Assembly (NCBI RefSeq): GCF_015163075.1
Contig: NZ_JADDXU010000002.1
Coordinates: 186,001-250,000 of the forward strand
Direction of reading: 5' to 3'
DNA length: 64,000 nucleotides
Source of the DNA: Streptomyces justiciae
Lineage (GTDB): Bacteria; Actinomycetota; Actinomycetes; Streptomycetales; Streptomycetaceae
The notes beneath the pieces are model-generated. The model searched no databases, had not been told where the DNA came from, and was given only the letters and a program-made list of their open reading frames with translations. The translations under genes and the position numbers were made by a program. The stretch's first letter is position 1. Every line of letters starts with the position of its first letter. Of this stretch, positions 57,524 to 64,000 are shown piece by piece.

Positions 57524-58753
57524 TCAGGGAATCAGCGGGATGTGGTCCGAGGGCAGGCCGAGGCGGTCGCAGCCGACCCTGCGGAAGAGGGGTTCGGCCA
57601 TGCTGGGGCCGACGTGCGTCCAGTACGTGGCGGCGTTCCGGAAGTAGCGCTGCATGCGCTCGCCGTCCCGGGCGTGCCGGGAGCCGGCCGTGCGGAAGAG
57701 GATGTTCTGCAGGGCGTCCCAGGCCAGGCGGCCTGCGTTGAGGAACATCAGGGCGAGCCGGTTGTCCTCCGCCATGGTGAAGGGTGCCTCGCCCGCGACA
57801 CCTCGGCGGCAGGTCTCCATCCAGTCGGCGGCCGTGTGCTGGAGCGCCGCCTCGGCCGTGCGGATCAGCCCGAGTGCCTCGCCGAGGTGACGCTGGTAGT
57901 CGTGCAGGTCGGCGCGGGTGCGGTCGGGCTCCAGGTGGAGGGGGCGGCCGGACAGGACGCGCACGTATTCGTCCGCCGCCGCGTATCCGATGCCGGTCAT
58001 GATCGCGGCCAGTTCGCCGTGGTAGAAACTCGGCGCCCGGTGGGCGTACATCGGGTTGCCGTGCAGTTTCGAGCCGACGCTGCCGCCTTCGATGGGCAGG
58101 TCGAGGAGGCTGGCCTCGCGGGTGAAGTACGCGGGGATGCGGGCGTTCTCCATGTGGACGCTGTGGGAACCGCTGCCGCGCAGGCCGAGGACGCCGTGCC
58201 AGTCGTCGAGCACGGTGAACTCCGAGCGCGGAACGACGAACAGCAGCACGGGGCCGGGAGGATCGCCGGCCGCCAGGGTCTGGCCGAGGTAGTGGGTGGA
58301 GTAGGGGGCACCGGAGGAGTACGGCCAGGTGCCGTCGAGGACGAGATGGCCCTCGCCGTCGGGACGGGCGACGCCGACGGGGGCGACGGTCGAGGCCGCC
58401 CTGAAGTCGCCGTCGGCGCCGAAGATCTCGTCCTGGGCCCGCTCCTCGAAGAACCCGGCGACCTGGAGGACGTGGGCCGAGGTGAGCGACAGGGCCCAGC
58501 CGGTGGAGGGGCAGCCGCGGGCGATCTCGGTGACCACGCGGTAGAAGACGGGCAGGCCGAACTCGTAGCCGCCGTACCGGCGTGGCTGGAGCATCCGGTA
58601 GAACCCGGCCCGCAGGAAGTCGTCGTGGGTGTCCTTCGGATAGTGCGTCAGCCGCTCTGTCTCCGGCTGGCGTTCGAGCAGCACGGGCCGCAGCCGCACG
58701 GCCCGTTCGATGACGTCTTCCGCGGTGAGTTCCGGTTCGGGAGCGGCGATCAC
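57524..58753 (-). CDS. Acyl-CoA-dehydrogenase-like flavin monooxygenase (HsaA/HpaH type)
   Basis: A 409-residue protein with the acyl-CoA dehydrogenase fold used by the oxygenase component of two-component flavin monooxygenases. Features: LQPRRYGGYEFGLPVFYRVVTEIARGCPSTGWALSLTSAH (in parts), GTWPYSSG, LGLRGSGSHSV and the C-terminal acidic RVGCDRLGLPSDHIPLI. The ACAD catalytic Glu is not evident, as expected for hydroxylases. It needs a separate flavin reductase, not present here. GTG 58753 has AGGAGG five bases before it; longer forms lack a ribosome site. Confidence 0.84.
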   Translation of the reverse strand: MIAAPEPELTAEDVIERAVRLRPVLLERQPETERLTHYPKDTHDDFLRAGFYRMLQPRRYGGYEFGLPVFYRVVTEIARGCPSTGWALSLTSAHVLQVAGFFEERAQDEIFGADGDFRAASTVAPVGVARPDGEGHLVLDGTWPYSSGAPYSTHYLGQTLAAGDPPGPVLLFVVPRSEFTVLDDWHGVLGLRGSGSHSVHMENARIPAYFTREASLLDLPIEGGSVGSKLHGNPMYAHRAPSFYHGELAAIMTGIGYAAADEYVRVLSGRPLHLEPDRTRADLHDYQRHLGEALGLIRTAEAALQHTAADWMETCRRGVAGEAPFTMAEDNRLALMFLNAGRLAWDALQNILFRTAGSRHARDGERMQRYFRNAATYWTHVGPSMAEPLFRRVGCDRLGLPSDHIPLIP

Positions 58754-58783
58754 GGTGCCTCCTGACGTGTGGGGACGTCCGAA

Positions 58784-58797
58784 CCTGTCGCGACAGG
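58784..58797. promoter_or_regulatory. 14-bp perfect palindrome upstream of the flavin monooxygenase
   Basis: CCTGTCGCGACAGG, flanked by AA and AA/T, 30 bp before the GTG of the monooxygenase and in the 94-bp gap after the amylase gene's 3' end. It is likely an operator; the AraC protein at 55713 is unlikely to use such a palindrome, so an unlinked repressor is expected. Confidence 0.45.
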
Positions 58798-58847
58798 AAT
58801 GATTGAACACGGCAACCGCCGCTCCTGTACCCACCGGATAACGCCAA

Positions 58848-61826
58848 CTACTTCAGGTACGGACCGTCCGTCCCGATCTTGCCGGGTCCGTTGAGGACGT
58901 ACACCCGCAGGTTGCCCTTGCCCGGTGCCGACACGGCGAGGGTGCCGTTGGTGACGGTCTTCGTGTCACCTGTGACGGCGTCCTTGTAGGTGCCGTTCGG
59001 GATGCCGGTGTAGGTCGCTTCGCCGGTGACGGTGACGAGCGCGAAGCTGTCCGTGCTGCCGCTGGTGTAGCGGCGCTTGAAGGCCATCGAGCCGCTGATG
59101 CCGTCGGTGGAGTACTGGCCCATCTGGAGGGCCGGGACGGCCCGGCGGATCTGGTTGAGCCGCTGGAGGTGCTTGACGAGCGGCTGGGACAGGGTGGTGG
59201 CGACCTCGCCGCTCGCCGAGTCCGCCTTGCCGAACTCCGAGGCGGTGACGGTGCCTTCGAGGTGGTCGCCGTAGTACGCCCGGCCCGTGGACGCCAGCGG
59301 GCAGGTGGGCCCGCAGTCGATCTGCTTGCCCTTCTGGAACTCGATCTCCGAGCCGTAGTACAGGGTCGGGATGCCACGGAAGGTCCACATCAGCGACATG
59401 TTCTCGGCCCAGGCGTCGGTGCCGCCGCTGTAGCGGGTGCTCGACTTGTTGGGGCCGTAGTCGTGGCTGTCCACGTAGACGACGTTGTACGTCGCGTCGT
59501 TGACGCTGTCGTCGGAGTCCTTGCCGTTGCTGTAGGCGTTCTGCGCATCACTGAAGTTCATGTGCATGCGCATGTCGATGATGTTCATGCCGCTGAACTG
59601 GCTGTGATCCGGGGTGTGGTAACTGTTGCCGTTCAGGAAGGCGTTGGTCGAGGTCGGCTGGTTGCCGGTGCCGAGGTTGTTCTCGTAGTTGAACTGCTCC
59701 ATGGCGGCGGTCTCGTCGTCGGCGCTGTACTCCTTGCGCTCCTTCCACGTGAAGAACTGCGCGGAGTGGTTCACCGAGCCGCGGTTCCACTTGTCGTTGA
59801 CGAAGGCACCGACCTCGCCGAAGACATAGAAGTTCTGGGCAGCGGTGGTGCCGAACTTCTGGGTGACGCGGTCGTAGATCGCCGGCAGGAAACGGCGGTT
59901 CCAGGTGACGCGCGGGATGTGGACGGCCGTGTCGATGCGAAAACCGTCGACGCCCATGTCGATGTACTTGTTGTAAGCGCCGATCAGGTAGTTCTGCACG
60001 GGTGTCGACTCTGTGTTGAAGTCGGCCAGGTCCTCGTGCAGCCAGCAGGAACGGGAGTCCTCGCCCTCCCAGTTGCCGATCCAGCACTGGTGGTAGTACG
60101 CCTTCGGAAACATGCCCGAAGTGGGGCTCGGCCACTGGCAGTTGTAGAGGGTGTAGCCCTCGGCGCTCTTGCCGCCGGTGGGCTTGCCCCAGTTGACGCA
60201 GGTGTTGCCGGTGGGTTCGGCGGTCGACCACAGGTCGCCGTTGTAGTACGACTTCCCGGACTTGGGCTCGACGGTGAGGCCGTCGTACTCGAAGCCCTCG
60301 TTCTTCTCGTCGTAGTACCAGCTCCACTGGGAGTCACGGACGCCGTACACGGTGGGTGTGTACAGGCCCTTGGCGCCCCAGCGGGAGCTGTGGTTGTAGA
60401 CGACGTCCTGGTAGATCTTCATGCCCTTGGCATGGGCGGCGTTGATCAGGTCCTGGTAGGTGGCGCCGGCCGACTCCAGGCGCGGGTCGACCTTGTAGAA
60501 GTCGTAGCCGTGGTAGCCGTGGTAGTCGTAGTCCGAGCGGTTGAGGACGACCGGGGTGATCCAGACCGCGGAGAAGCCGAGCGCCTTGATGTAGTCGAGC
60601 TTGTTCACCAGGCCCTTGAAGTCGCCCCGGAACATGGGGTCGTTGTTGGCCGCGTTTCCGGACTTGGTGTGCTGGCTGCCGCCGCGGTCATTGGAGGTGT
60701 CGCCGTCGTAGAAGCGGGCGGTGAGGACGAAGTAGATGGGGTCCTTGCGGGGGTCGGTGCCGAGCGGGGTGCCGGCGGCGGGAGCGGGGGCCGCGGTGCC
60801 GGTCGTCGCGGTCGCCTCGGCGGAGGCGGGCGAGGTGTTGCCGGCCGCGTCGACCGCCTTCACGGTGTAGGTGTAGGCGGTCTTCTCCTCAAGTCCCGTG
60901 TCGGAGGAGACGGTTGAGCCGACGTCGGTGACGACCGTGCCCTTCGAGCCGCCGGCGCGCATGACCTGATACTTCGTCACCGCCTTGTTGTCGGTGGCGG
61001 CTTCCCAACTCACCACGACGGAGGTGTCGGTGGCGCTGGCGGTGACCTTGGTGGGGGCGGTGGGAGCCTCGGTGTCGGGGGCCTCGGTGGCACACGGGTC
61101 GGCGGCGGACGTGGTGACCGTCCTGTCCTTCACGGTCGTCGTACCGGTCGGGATCGTGTAGTCGGAGCTGTTGTTGTTGTCCCAGACGCCGTTGCCGTTG
61201 TTGAACGCCGCCTTCAGGGAGGTGGCGGTGCCGATGTCGAGGGTCTTCTTCCACCAGCCCGTGCACGCGGATTCCATGCCGAGGCCGGGGACGGCCGTCC
61301 ACGAACCGCCGCTCGGCGCGTAGTGGATGTTGGCGATGGTCCAGCCGGAGGTGGCGGTGGAGTAGTAGACGGTGGCCTGGTTGCCGCTGCCGGTGCCGGT
61401 GTCGGCGCACGGGTCGCTGTGGGCTATGACGCCGTCCTTGACGGTGATGGTGCCGGTGCCCAGCGCGTAGTTGTTGCCGCCGTTGTTGTCCCAGGTGCCG
61501 CTGCCGTTGTTGAAGGTGGCCTGGAGGCCGGCGGCGGAGCCGAGGTCGACGGTCTTCTTCACCCAGTCCGTGCAGGCGCTCTCCATCTGCACGCCGGGGA
61601 CGGTGGTCCAGGAGCCGCCGTCCGGGGCGTAGTGCAGATAGGTCGACGACCAGTTCTTGGTCTTCGTGTAGTAGAAGACGGTCGCCGTGTTGGTGCTGTC
61701 TGCAACGGTTTGCAAGGGGATCGAGGTGCTCGTGTCCGGTACCGCGGACAGCAGTCCGAGCAGCCCGGACGCCGCCACGAACGCCACCAGGGGGCGTCGC
61801 GGCAGGCGTGGGGGTGCGGATCTCAT
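58848..61826 (-). CDS. Secreted GH13 alpha-amylase with two CBM25 modules and an FnIII domain
   Basis: A 992-residue exported starch-degrading enzyme. After a signal of about 30 residues come two tandem CBM25 starch-binding modules (about 47-135 and 150-238, each with HYAP-x-GGSWT-x-VPG and MESAC), an FnIII linker domain (about 255-342) and the GH13 barrel. Catalytic residues: Asp632 in GFRIDTAVH, Glu671 in YVFGEVG and the Asp in YVDSHD. A C-terminal beta domain ends at PYLK. ATG 61826 with GGGAG six bases before it was chosen over 61838 and 61889. Confidence 0.93.
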   Translation of the reverse strand: MRSAPPRLPRRPLVAFVAASGLLGLLSAVPDTSTSIPLQTVADSTNTATVFYYTKTKNWSSTYLHYAPDGGSWTTVPGVQMESACTDWVKKTVDLGSAAGLQATFNNGSGTWDNNGGNNYALGTGTITVKDGVIAHSDPCADTGTGSGNQATVYYSTATSGWTIANIHYAPSGGSWTAVPGLGMESACTGWWKKTLDIGTATSLKAAFNNGNGVWDNNNSSDYTIPTGTTTVKDRTVTTSAADPCATEAPDTEAPTAPTKVTASATDTSVVVSWEAATDNKAVTKYQVMRAGGSKGTVVTDVGSTVSSDTGLEEKTAYTYTVKAVDAAGNTSPASAEATATTGTAAPAPAAGTPLGTDPRKDPIYFVLTARFYDGDTSNDRGGSQHTKSGNAANNDPMFRGDFKGLVNKLDYIKALGFSAVWITPVVLNRSDYDYHGYHGYDFYKVDPRLESAGATYQDLINAAHAKGMKIYQDVVYNHSSRWGAKGLYTPTVYGVRDSQWSWYYDEKNEGFEYDGLTVEPKSGKSYYNGDLWSTAEPTGNTCVNWGKPTGGKSAEGYTLYNCQWPSPTSGMFPKAYYHQCWIGNWEGEDSRSCWLHEDLADFNTESTPVQNYLIGAYNKYIDMGVDGFRIDTAVHIPRVTWNRRFLPAIYDRVTQKFGTTAAQNFYVFGEVGAFVNDKWNRGSVNHSAQFFTWKERKEYSADDETAAMEQFNYENNLGTGNQPTSTNAFLNGNSYHTPDHSQFSGMNIIDMRMHMNFSDAQNAYSNGKDSDDSVNDATYNVVYVDSHDYGPNKSSTRYSGGTDAWAENMSLMWTFRGIPTLYYGSEIEFQKGKQIDCGPTCPLASTGRAYYGDHLEGTVTASEFGKADSASGEVATTLSQPLVKHLQRLNQIRRAVPALQMGQYSTDGISGSMAFKRRYTSGSTDSFALVTVTGEATYTGIPNGTYKDAVTGDTKTVTNGTLAVSAPGKGNLRVYVLNGPGKIGTDGPYLK

Positions 61827-61872
61827 GGCGGCTCCCATAAGGGTCGAGGCCCCACCGGTTCGCCTCCGCCCC

Positions 61873-61907
61873 GCAAGAAGCACCGGCAAGTTCCTGAAAG
61901 TTCTTGC
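61873..61907 (-). promoter_or_regulatory. GCAAG/CTTGC repeats upstream of the amylase
   Basis: GCAAG occurs at 61873 and 61886 (13 bp apart) and CTTGC at 61903-61907, so that the last two form an inverted pair 12 bp apart, 47-80 bp before the amylase start. Repeats of this kind mark MalR/Reg1-type control of Streptomyces amylase and maltose genes. Confidence 0.45.
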
Positions 61908-61964
61908 GACGCTCGGGAAGCTACAGGGACATGACAGCCGCGTAAAGGGTCGTGCACAGGCAGA

Positions 61965-62630
61965 TCACTGAGGGCGGAGGCGCTGCCAGGTGGGAGTGAA
62001 GGTGAAGGACTCCTGGAAGGGGCGGTCACCCAACCGGACGGCCCACAGGACGGGTTGCTCGTACGACGGCTTCCACGCGGGGGACGCCTCGTCCAGGTCA
62101 CCGTTCCAGAGGTGGAAGAAGACCAACGGGTGCCCGGGGTCCTCGCTGACGTAGGCGAGGGTCTTGCCGTACCTGGGGTTGGTGCCGCCGAACAGGATCG
62201 AGGGTTCGCCGAACTCGGCGACGACGTCGGGCCATTGCCTGTCCTGGCCGGCCCACTCGGGGGCTCGGTCCATGAGGGACTCGTGGGTACGGGCGTCGAG
62301 GAGCCGGTCTGCGTGGAGCCAGCGGCGCTGGTGGGCGAACTCGGCGTACACCGAGGCCACGTCATGCTCGTCGCGGCCCCGGATCAGCTCGCGGAACACG
62401 CCCTTGACCCCGATGGCCGTGGACGCGCCCCGTTCACGGAAAGGTTCTCTCACCGCCTCCCACCGGCACTCGGGCTGCCCCTCCATGAACAGGAGGTGGT
62501 CGAGCAGCATCAGGATGGCGATCTCTCCGCCGAACATCCCGGGACGTCTCAGTGCTTGGTTCAACTGGTCGACGAGGTACGCGTGCATCTCGTCGGCGGA
62601 CACGACAGGTCGGCCTTGGGCCTCGCTCAC
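61965..62630 (-). CDS. Unknown 221-residue protein
   Basis: I do not recognise this family. The protein is soluble, with a helical first half (ADEMHAYLVDQLNQALRRPGMFGGEIAILMLLDHLLFMEGQPE in parts) and a strand- and Trp-rich second half (EPSILFGGTNPRYGKTLAYVSED, VFFHLWNGDLDE, FTFTPTWQRLRPQ). GTG 62630 overlaps the isochorismatase stop (GTGA), so it is the third gene of the permease-hydrolase operon. GTG was chosen because the next in-frame starts would lose a conserved-looking region. Confidence 0.65.
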   Translation of the reverse strand: MSEAQGRPVVSADEMHAYLVDQLNQALRRPGMFGGEIAILMLLDHLLFMEGQPECRWEAVREPFRERGASTAIGVKGVFRELIRGRDEHDVASVYAEFAHQRRWLHADRLLDARTHESLMDRAPEWAGQDRQWPDVVAEFGEPSILFGGTNPRYGKTLAYVSEDPGHPLVFFHLWNGDLDEASPAWKPSYEQPVLWAVRLGDRPFQESFTFTPTWQRLRPQ

Positions 62631-63178
62631 GCCCCCGCCCCCTTCAGCACGTCCGCGACCGTGCTCACCCGCACCAACGGTCGGTACAGGTCCAGCAGTT
62701 GCAACGCCTTGGCGTGGGAGTCGTCGTCCGCTCCCGCGCACGCGTCCGCGATGACCACCACCTCCACGCCGGCGTCCGCCGCCGGGAGGGCCGTGGAGAG
62801 CACGCAGCAGTCGGTGCTGACGCCGGCGAGGTACAGGGGGCCTTGCGGGCCTACCCGTTCGGCCAGTTGTGGGGTCCACTTGCCGAACGTCGGGGCGTCG
62901 ATGACGTGTTGGGCCATGGGAGCGAAGTCGTCCGTGAGGTGCCACAGGGGGGCGTCCGGGGGTTGCAGGGCGAACGGCCACTGTGCGTAGTAGGCCTGCC
63001 ACGCGCCGGTCGGGTGTTCCGGGGCCACGAAGCGGGTGAACGTCACCCGGTCGCCGAAGGCCGGCAGCAGGCGTCGTACGCCCTCCTCGGCCTCGGCGAA
63101 ACGTGGGGTGGCCCAGGGGCTGTCCTGGTCGGCGAAGACGCGCTGCATGTCGATGACCGTCAGGTGGCCGGTGGTCAT
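62627..63178 (-). CDS. Isochorismatase-family cysteine hydrolase
   Basis: A 183-residue cysteine hydrolase with the full catalytic triad: Asp10 (VIDMQRVFAD), Lys100 (FGKW) and Cys124/125 (GVSTDCCVLS). Family members include nicotinamidases and N-carbamoyl or ureidoacrylate amidohydrolases. Coupling by ATGA to the NCS1 permease upstream suggests that it opens or deaminates an imported base, hydantoin or related amide. Confidence 0.88.
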   Translation of the reverse strand: MTTGHLTVIDMQRVFADQDSPWATPRFAEAEEGVRRLLPAFGDRVTFTRFVAPEHPTGAWQAYYAQWPFALQPPDAPLWHLTDDFAPMAQHVIDAPTFGKWTPQLAERVGPQGPLYLAGVSTDCCVLSTALPAADAGVEVVVIADACAGADDDSHAKALQLLDLYRPLVRVSTVADVLKGAGA

Positions 63179-64000
63179 ACGGCACCCACCTCCGCCTCCT
63201 GCTCACGTACCCTTCCTCGGCGCAGGGTGAGCGTGCCGAGGAAGCCGAGCGCCAGTGCCGCGAGGACGCCCAGGTTGGCGTAGGCCCAGGCGCCCGACTT
63301 GCCGCCCAGGCCCAGCGGTTCGAGGAGATAGCCCTGCCATGTGAGCCAGTCTGCCGTCGAGTTGGTGACCAGGCCCCAGCCGACGGCGGTCGCGACGAGT
63401 GTGAGGAGCAGGGGCGTCAGGGGGACGTCGCCGTAGCGGCCGTCAGGGCGGTAGAGGTCGGGCTCGGCGTAGTCGCGGCGGCGGAGCAGGATGTCCGCGA
63501 GCATGATGCCGCACCACGCGGCGATCGGGACGCCGAGGGTGGTCAGGAAGCCCATGAACGGTCCCAGGAAGTCGTCGGCGAAGAAGACGATGTAGACGGC
63601 GCCCGCGATCATCAGGACGCCGTCGACGAGGGCGGCCAGCGGGCGCGGGATGCGGATGCCCGCCGACAGCAGCGCCAGGCCGGACGAGTAGATGTCCAGG
63701 ACGGCGCCGCCGACCAGGCCCAGCACCGCCACCACGGCGAACGGGACCAGGAACCACGTCGGCAGGATCGTGGTCAGCGCGCCGATGGGGTCGGCGGCCA
63801 CGGCCGCATTCAGACCGGTCGACGAACCCGCGAGGAGCAGCCCGAACACCAGCAGGAGCAGCGGCGCCACCGACGCGCCGAACGTCGTCCAGCCGATCAC
63901 GCCCCGGCTCGACGAGGTGCGCGGCAGATAGCGGGAGTAGTCCGCGGCGGCGTTGACCCAGCCGAGGCCGAACCCGGTCATCATGAACACCAGCGCACCG
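63175..64000 (-). CDS. NCS1-family cytosine/purine/hydantoin permease (N-terminus cut by window edge)
   Basis: The last 275 or so residues of a 12-helix nucleobase-cation symporter-1. Landmarks: MTGFGLGWVNAAADYSRYLPR, the helix with VGGAVLDIYSSGLALLSAG, and FLTTLGVPIAAWCGIMLADILLRRRDY (in parts). The reading frame is open to base 64000 with more coding beyond. It heads an operon with an isochorismatase-like hydrolase and an unknown protein, so it likely imports a purine, pyrimidine or hydantoin that the hydrolase processes. Confidence 0.85.
   Translation of the reverse strand, partial: GALVFMMTGFGLGWVNAAADYSRYLPRTSSSRGVIGWTTFGASVAPLLLLVFGLLLAGSSTGLNAAVAADPIGALTTILPTWFLVPFAVVAVLGLVGGAVLDIYSSGLALLSAGIRIPRPLAALVDGVLMIAGAVYIVFFADDFLGPFMGFLTTLGVPIAAWCGIMLADILLRRRDYAEPDLYRPDGRYGDVPLTPLLLTLVATAVGWGLVTNSTADWLTWQGYLLEPLGLGGKSGAWAYANLGVLAALALGFLGTLTLRRGRVREQEAEVGAV

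Noticed and set aside
1..64000. TTA (bldA-dependent) codons
   Set aside because: TTA triplets that I checked by eye (for example near 1770, 18976, 53029) fall across codon boundaries such as xxT TAC; none was seen in frame, but this was not an exhaustive scan.
1..64000. tRNA, rRNA, insertion sequences, integrase or attachment sites
   Set aside because: No cloverleaf-like sequence, transposase, integrase or target-site duplication was recognised on either strand.

Overview
The window is very GC-rich, with third codon positions almost always G or C, frequent GTG starts, many 4-nt ATGA/GTGA start/stop overlaps, twin-arginine and lipoprotein export signals, an LacI-controlled sugar ABC cluster without its own ATPase, a second short Rho, polyprenol-phosphate-mannose glycosyltransferases, and an intergenic repeat I recognise from Streptomyces chromosomes. 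All of this points to a Streptomyces chromosome segment. No rRNA, tRNA, CRISPR array, insertion sequence or polyketide/peptide assembly line was seen, so it looks like metabolic and regulatory chromosome rather than a classic antibiotic cluster or a mobile island.

Region by region: 0-10 kb holds a partial 8-oxoguanine deaminase, an acetylxylan-esterase-like hydrolase, a penicillin-binding-type serine hydrolase, a HutC-type GntR regulator with a palindromic site in front, a two-gene MEDS-STAS / MEDS-ATPase regulatory pair, a large NB-ARC-type ATPase, a methyltransferase and an NTF2-like protein. Between the convergent ATPase and methyltransferase genes lies an eight-copy ~47-bp tandem repeat whose units carry the stop codons of both genes. 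At 10-12 kb is a Tat-exported beta-helix protein of unknown role. 12-24 kb is a divergent catabolic island: SDR, HisD-like dehydrogenase, extradiol dioxygenase and FAH hydrolase on the minus strand; ABM monooxygenase, FAD monooxygenase, ACMSD-like amidohydrolase, cyclase-type hydrolase, berberine-bridge-like oxidase, second FAH hydrolase, LysR regulator and SDR on the plus strand. It looks like a pathway that hydroxylates an aromatic compound, opens the ring by meta cleavage and hydrolyses the product; the substrate is unknown.

24-30 kb has a secreted NucA/NucB-type DNase translationally coupled to a small protein (possible nuclease/partner pair), an SDR-VOC-MFS operon, an MDR-type quinone oxidoreductase and a methyltransferase. 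30-36 kb has a compact Rho paralogue with a C-rich leader, a D,D-carboxypeptidase-like protein and two membrane mannosyltransferase-type genes, one of which runs antisense into the carboxypeptidase gene. 36-42 kb is an amide amino-acid unit: FadR-type regulator, asparagine-type permease, ReAV-type asparaginase, aspartase and glutaminase. 42-45 kb holds uppP, a crcB-DUF190-crcB fluoride-channel operon, an SMP-30-like lactonase and an ArsR regulator.

45-54 kb is a complete beta-1,4-galactan utilisation locus: secreted GH53 endo-galactanase, intracellular GH42 beta-galactosidase, a lipoprotein binding protein, two permeases and a LacI repressor with a clear candidate operator. 54-58 kb carries small stress or detoxification genes (VOC, MarR, F420/quinone-type nitroreductase, TetR with palindromic operator, AraC, SseB-like) and an acyl-CoA-dehydrogenase-like flavin monooxygenase. 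58-62 kb encodes a secreted GH13 alpha-amylase with two CBM25 modules. The last 2 kb is an operon of an NCS1 purine/hydantoin-type permease (partial), an isochorismatase-like hydrolase and an unknown protein.
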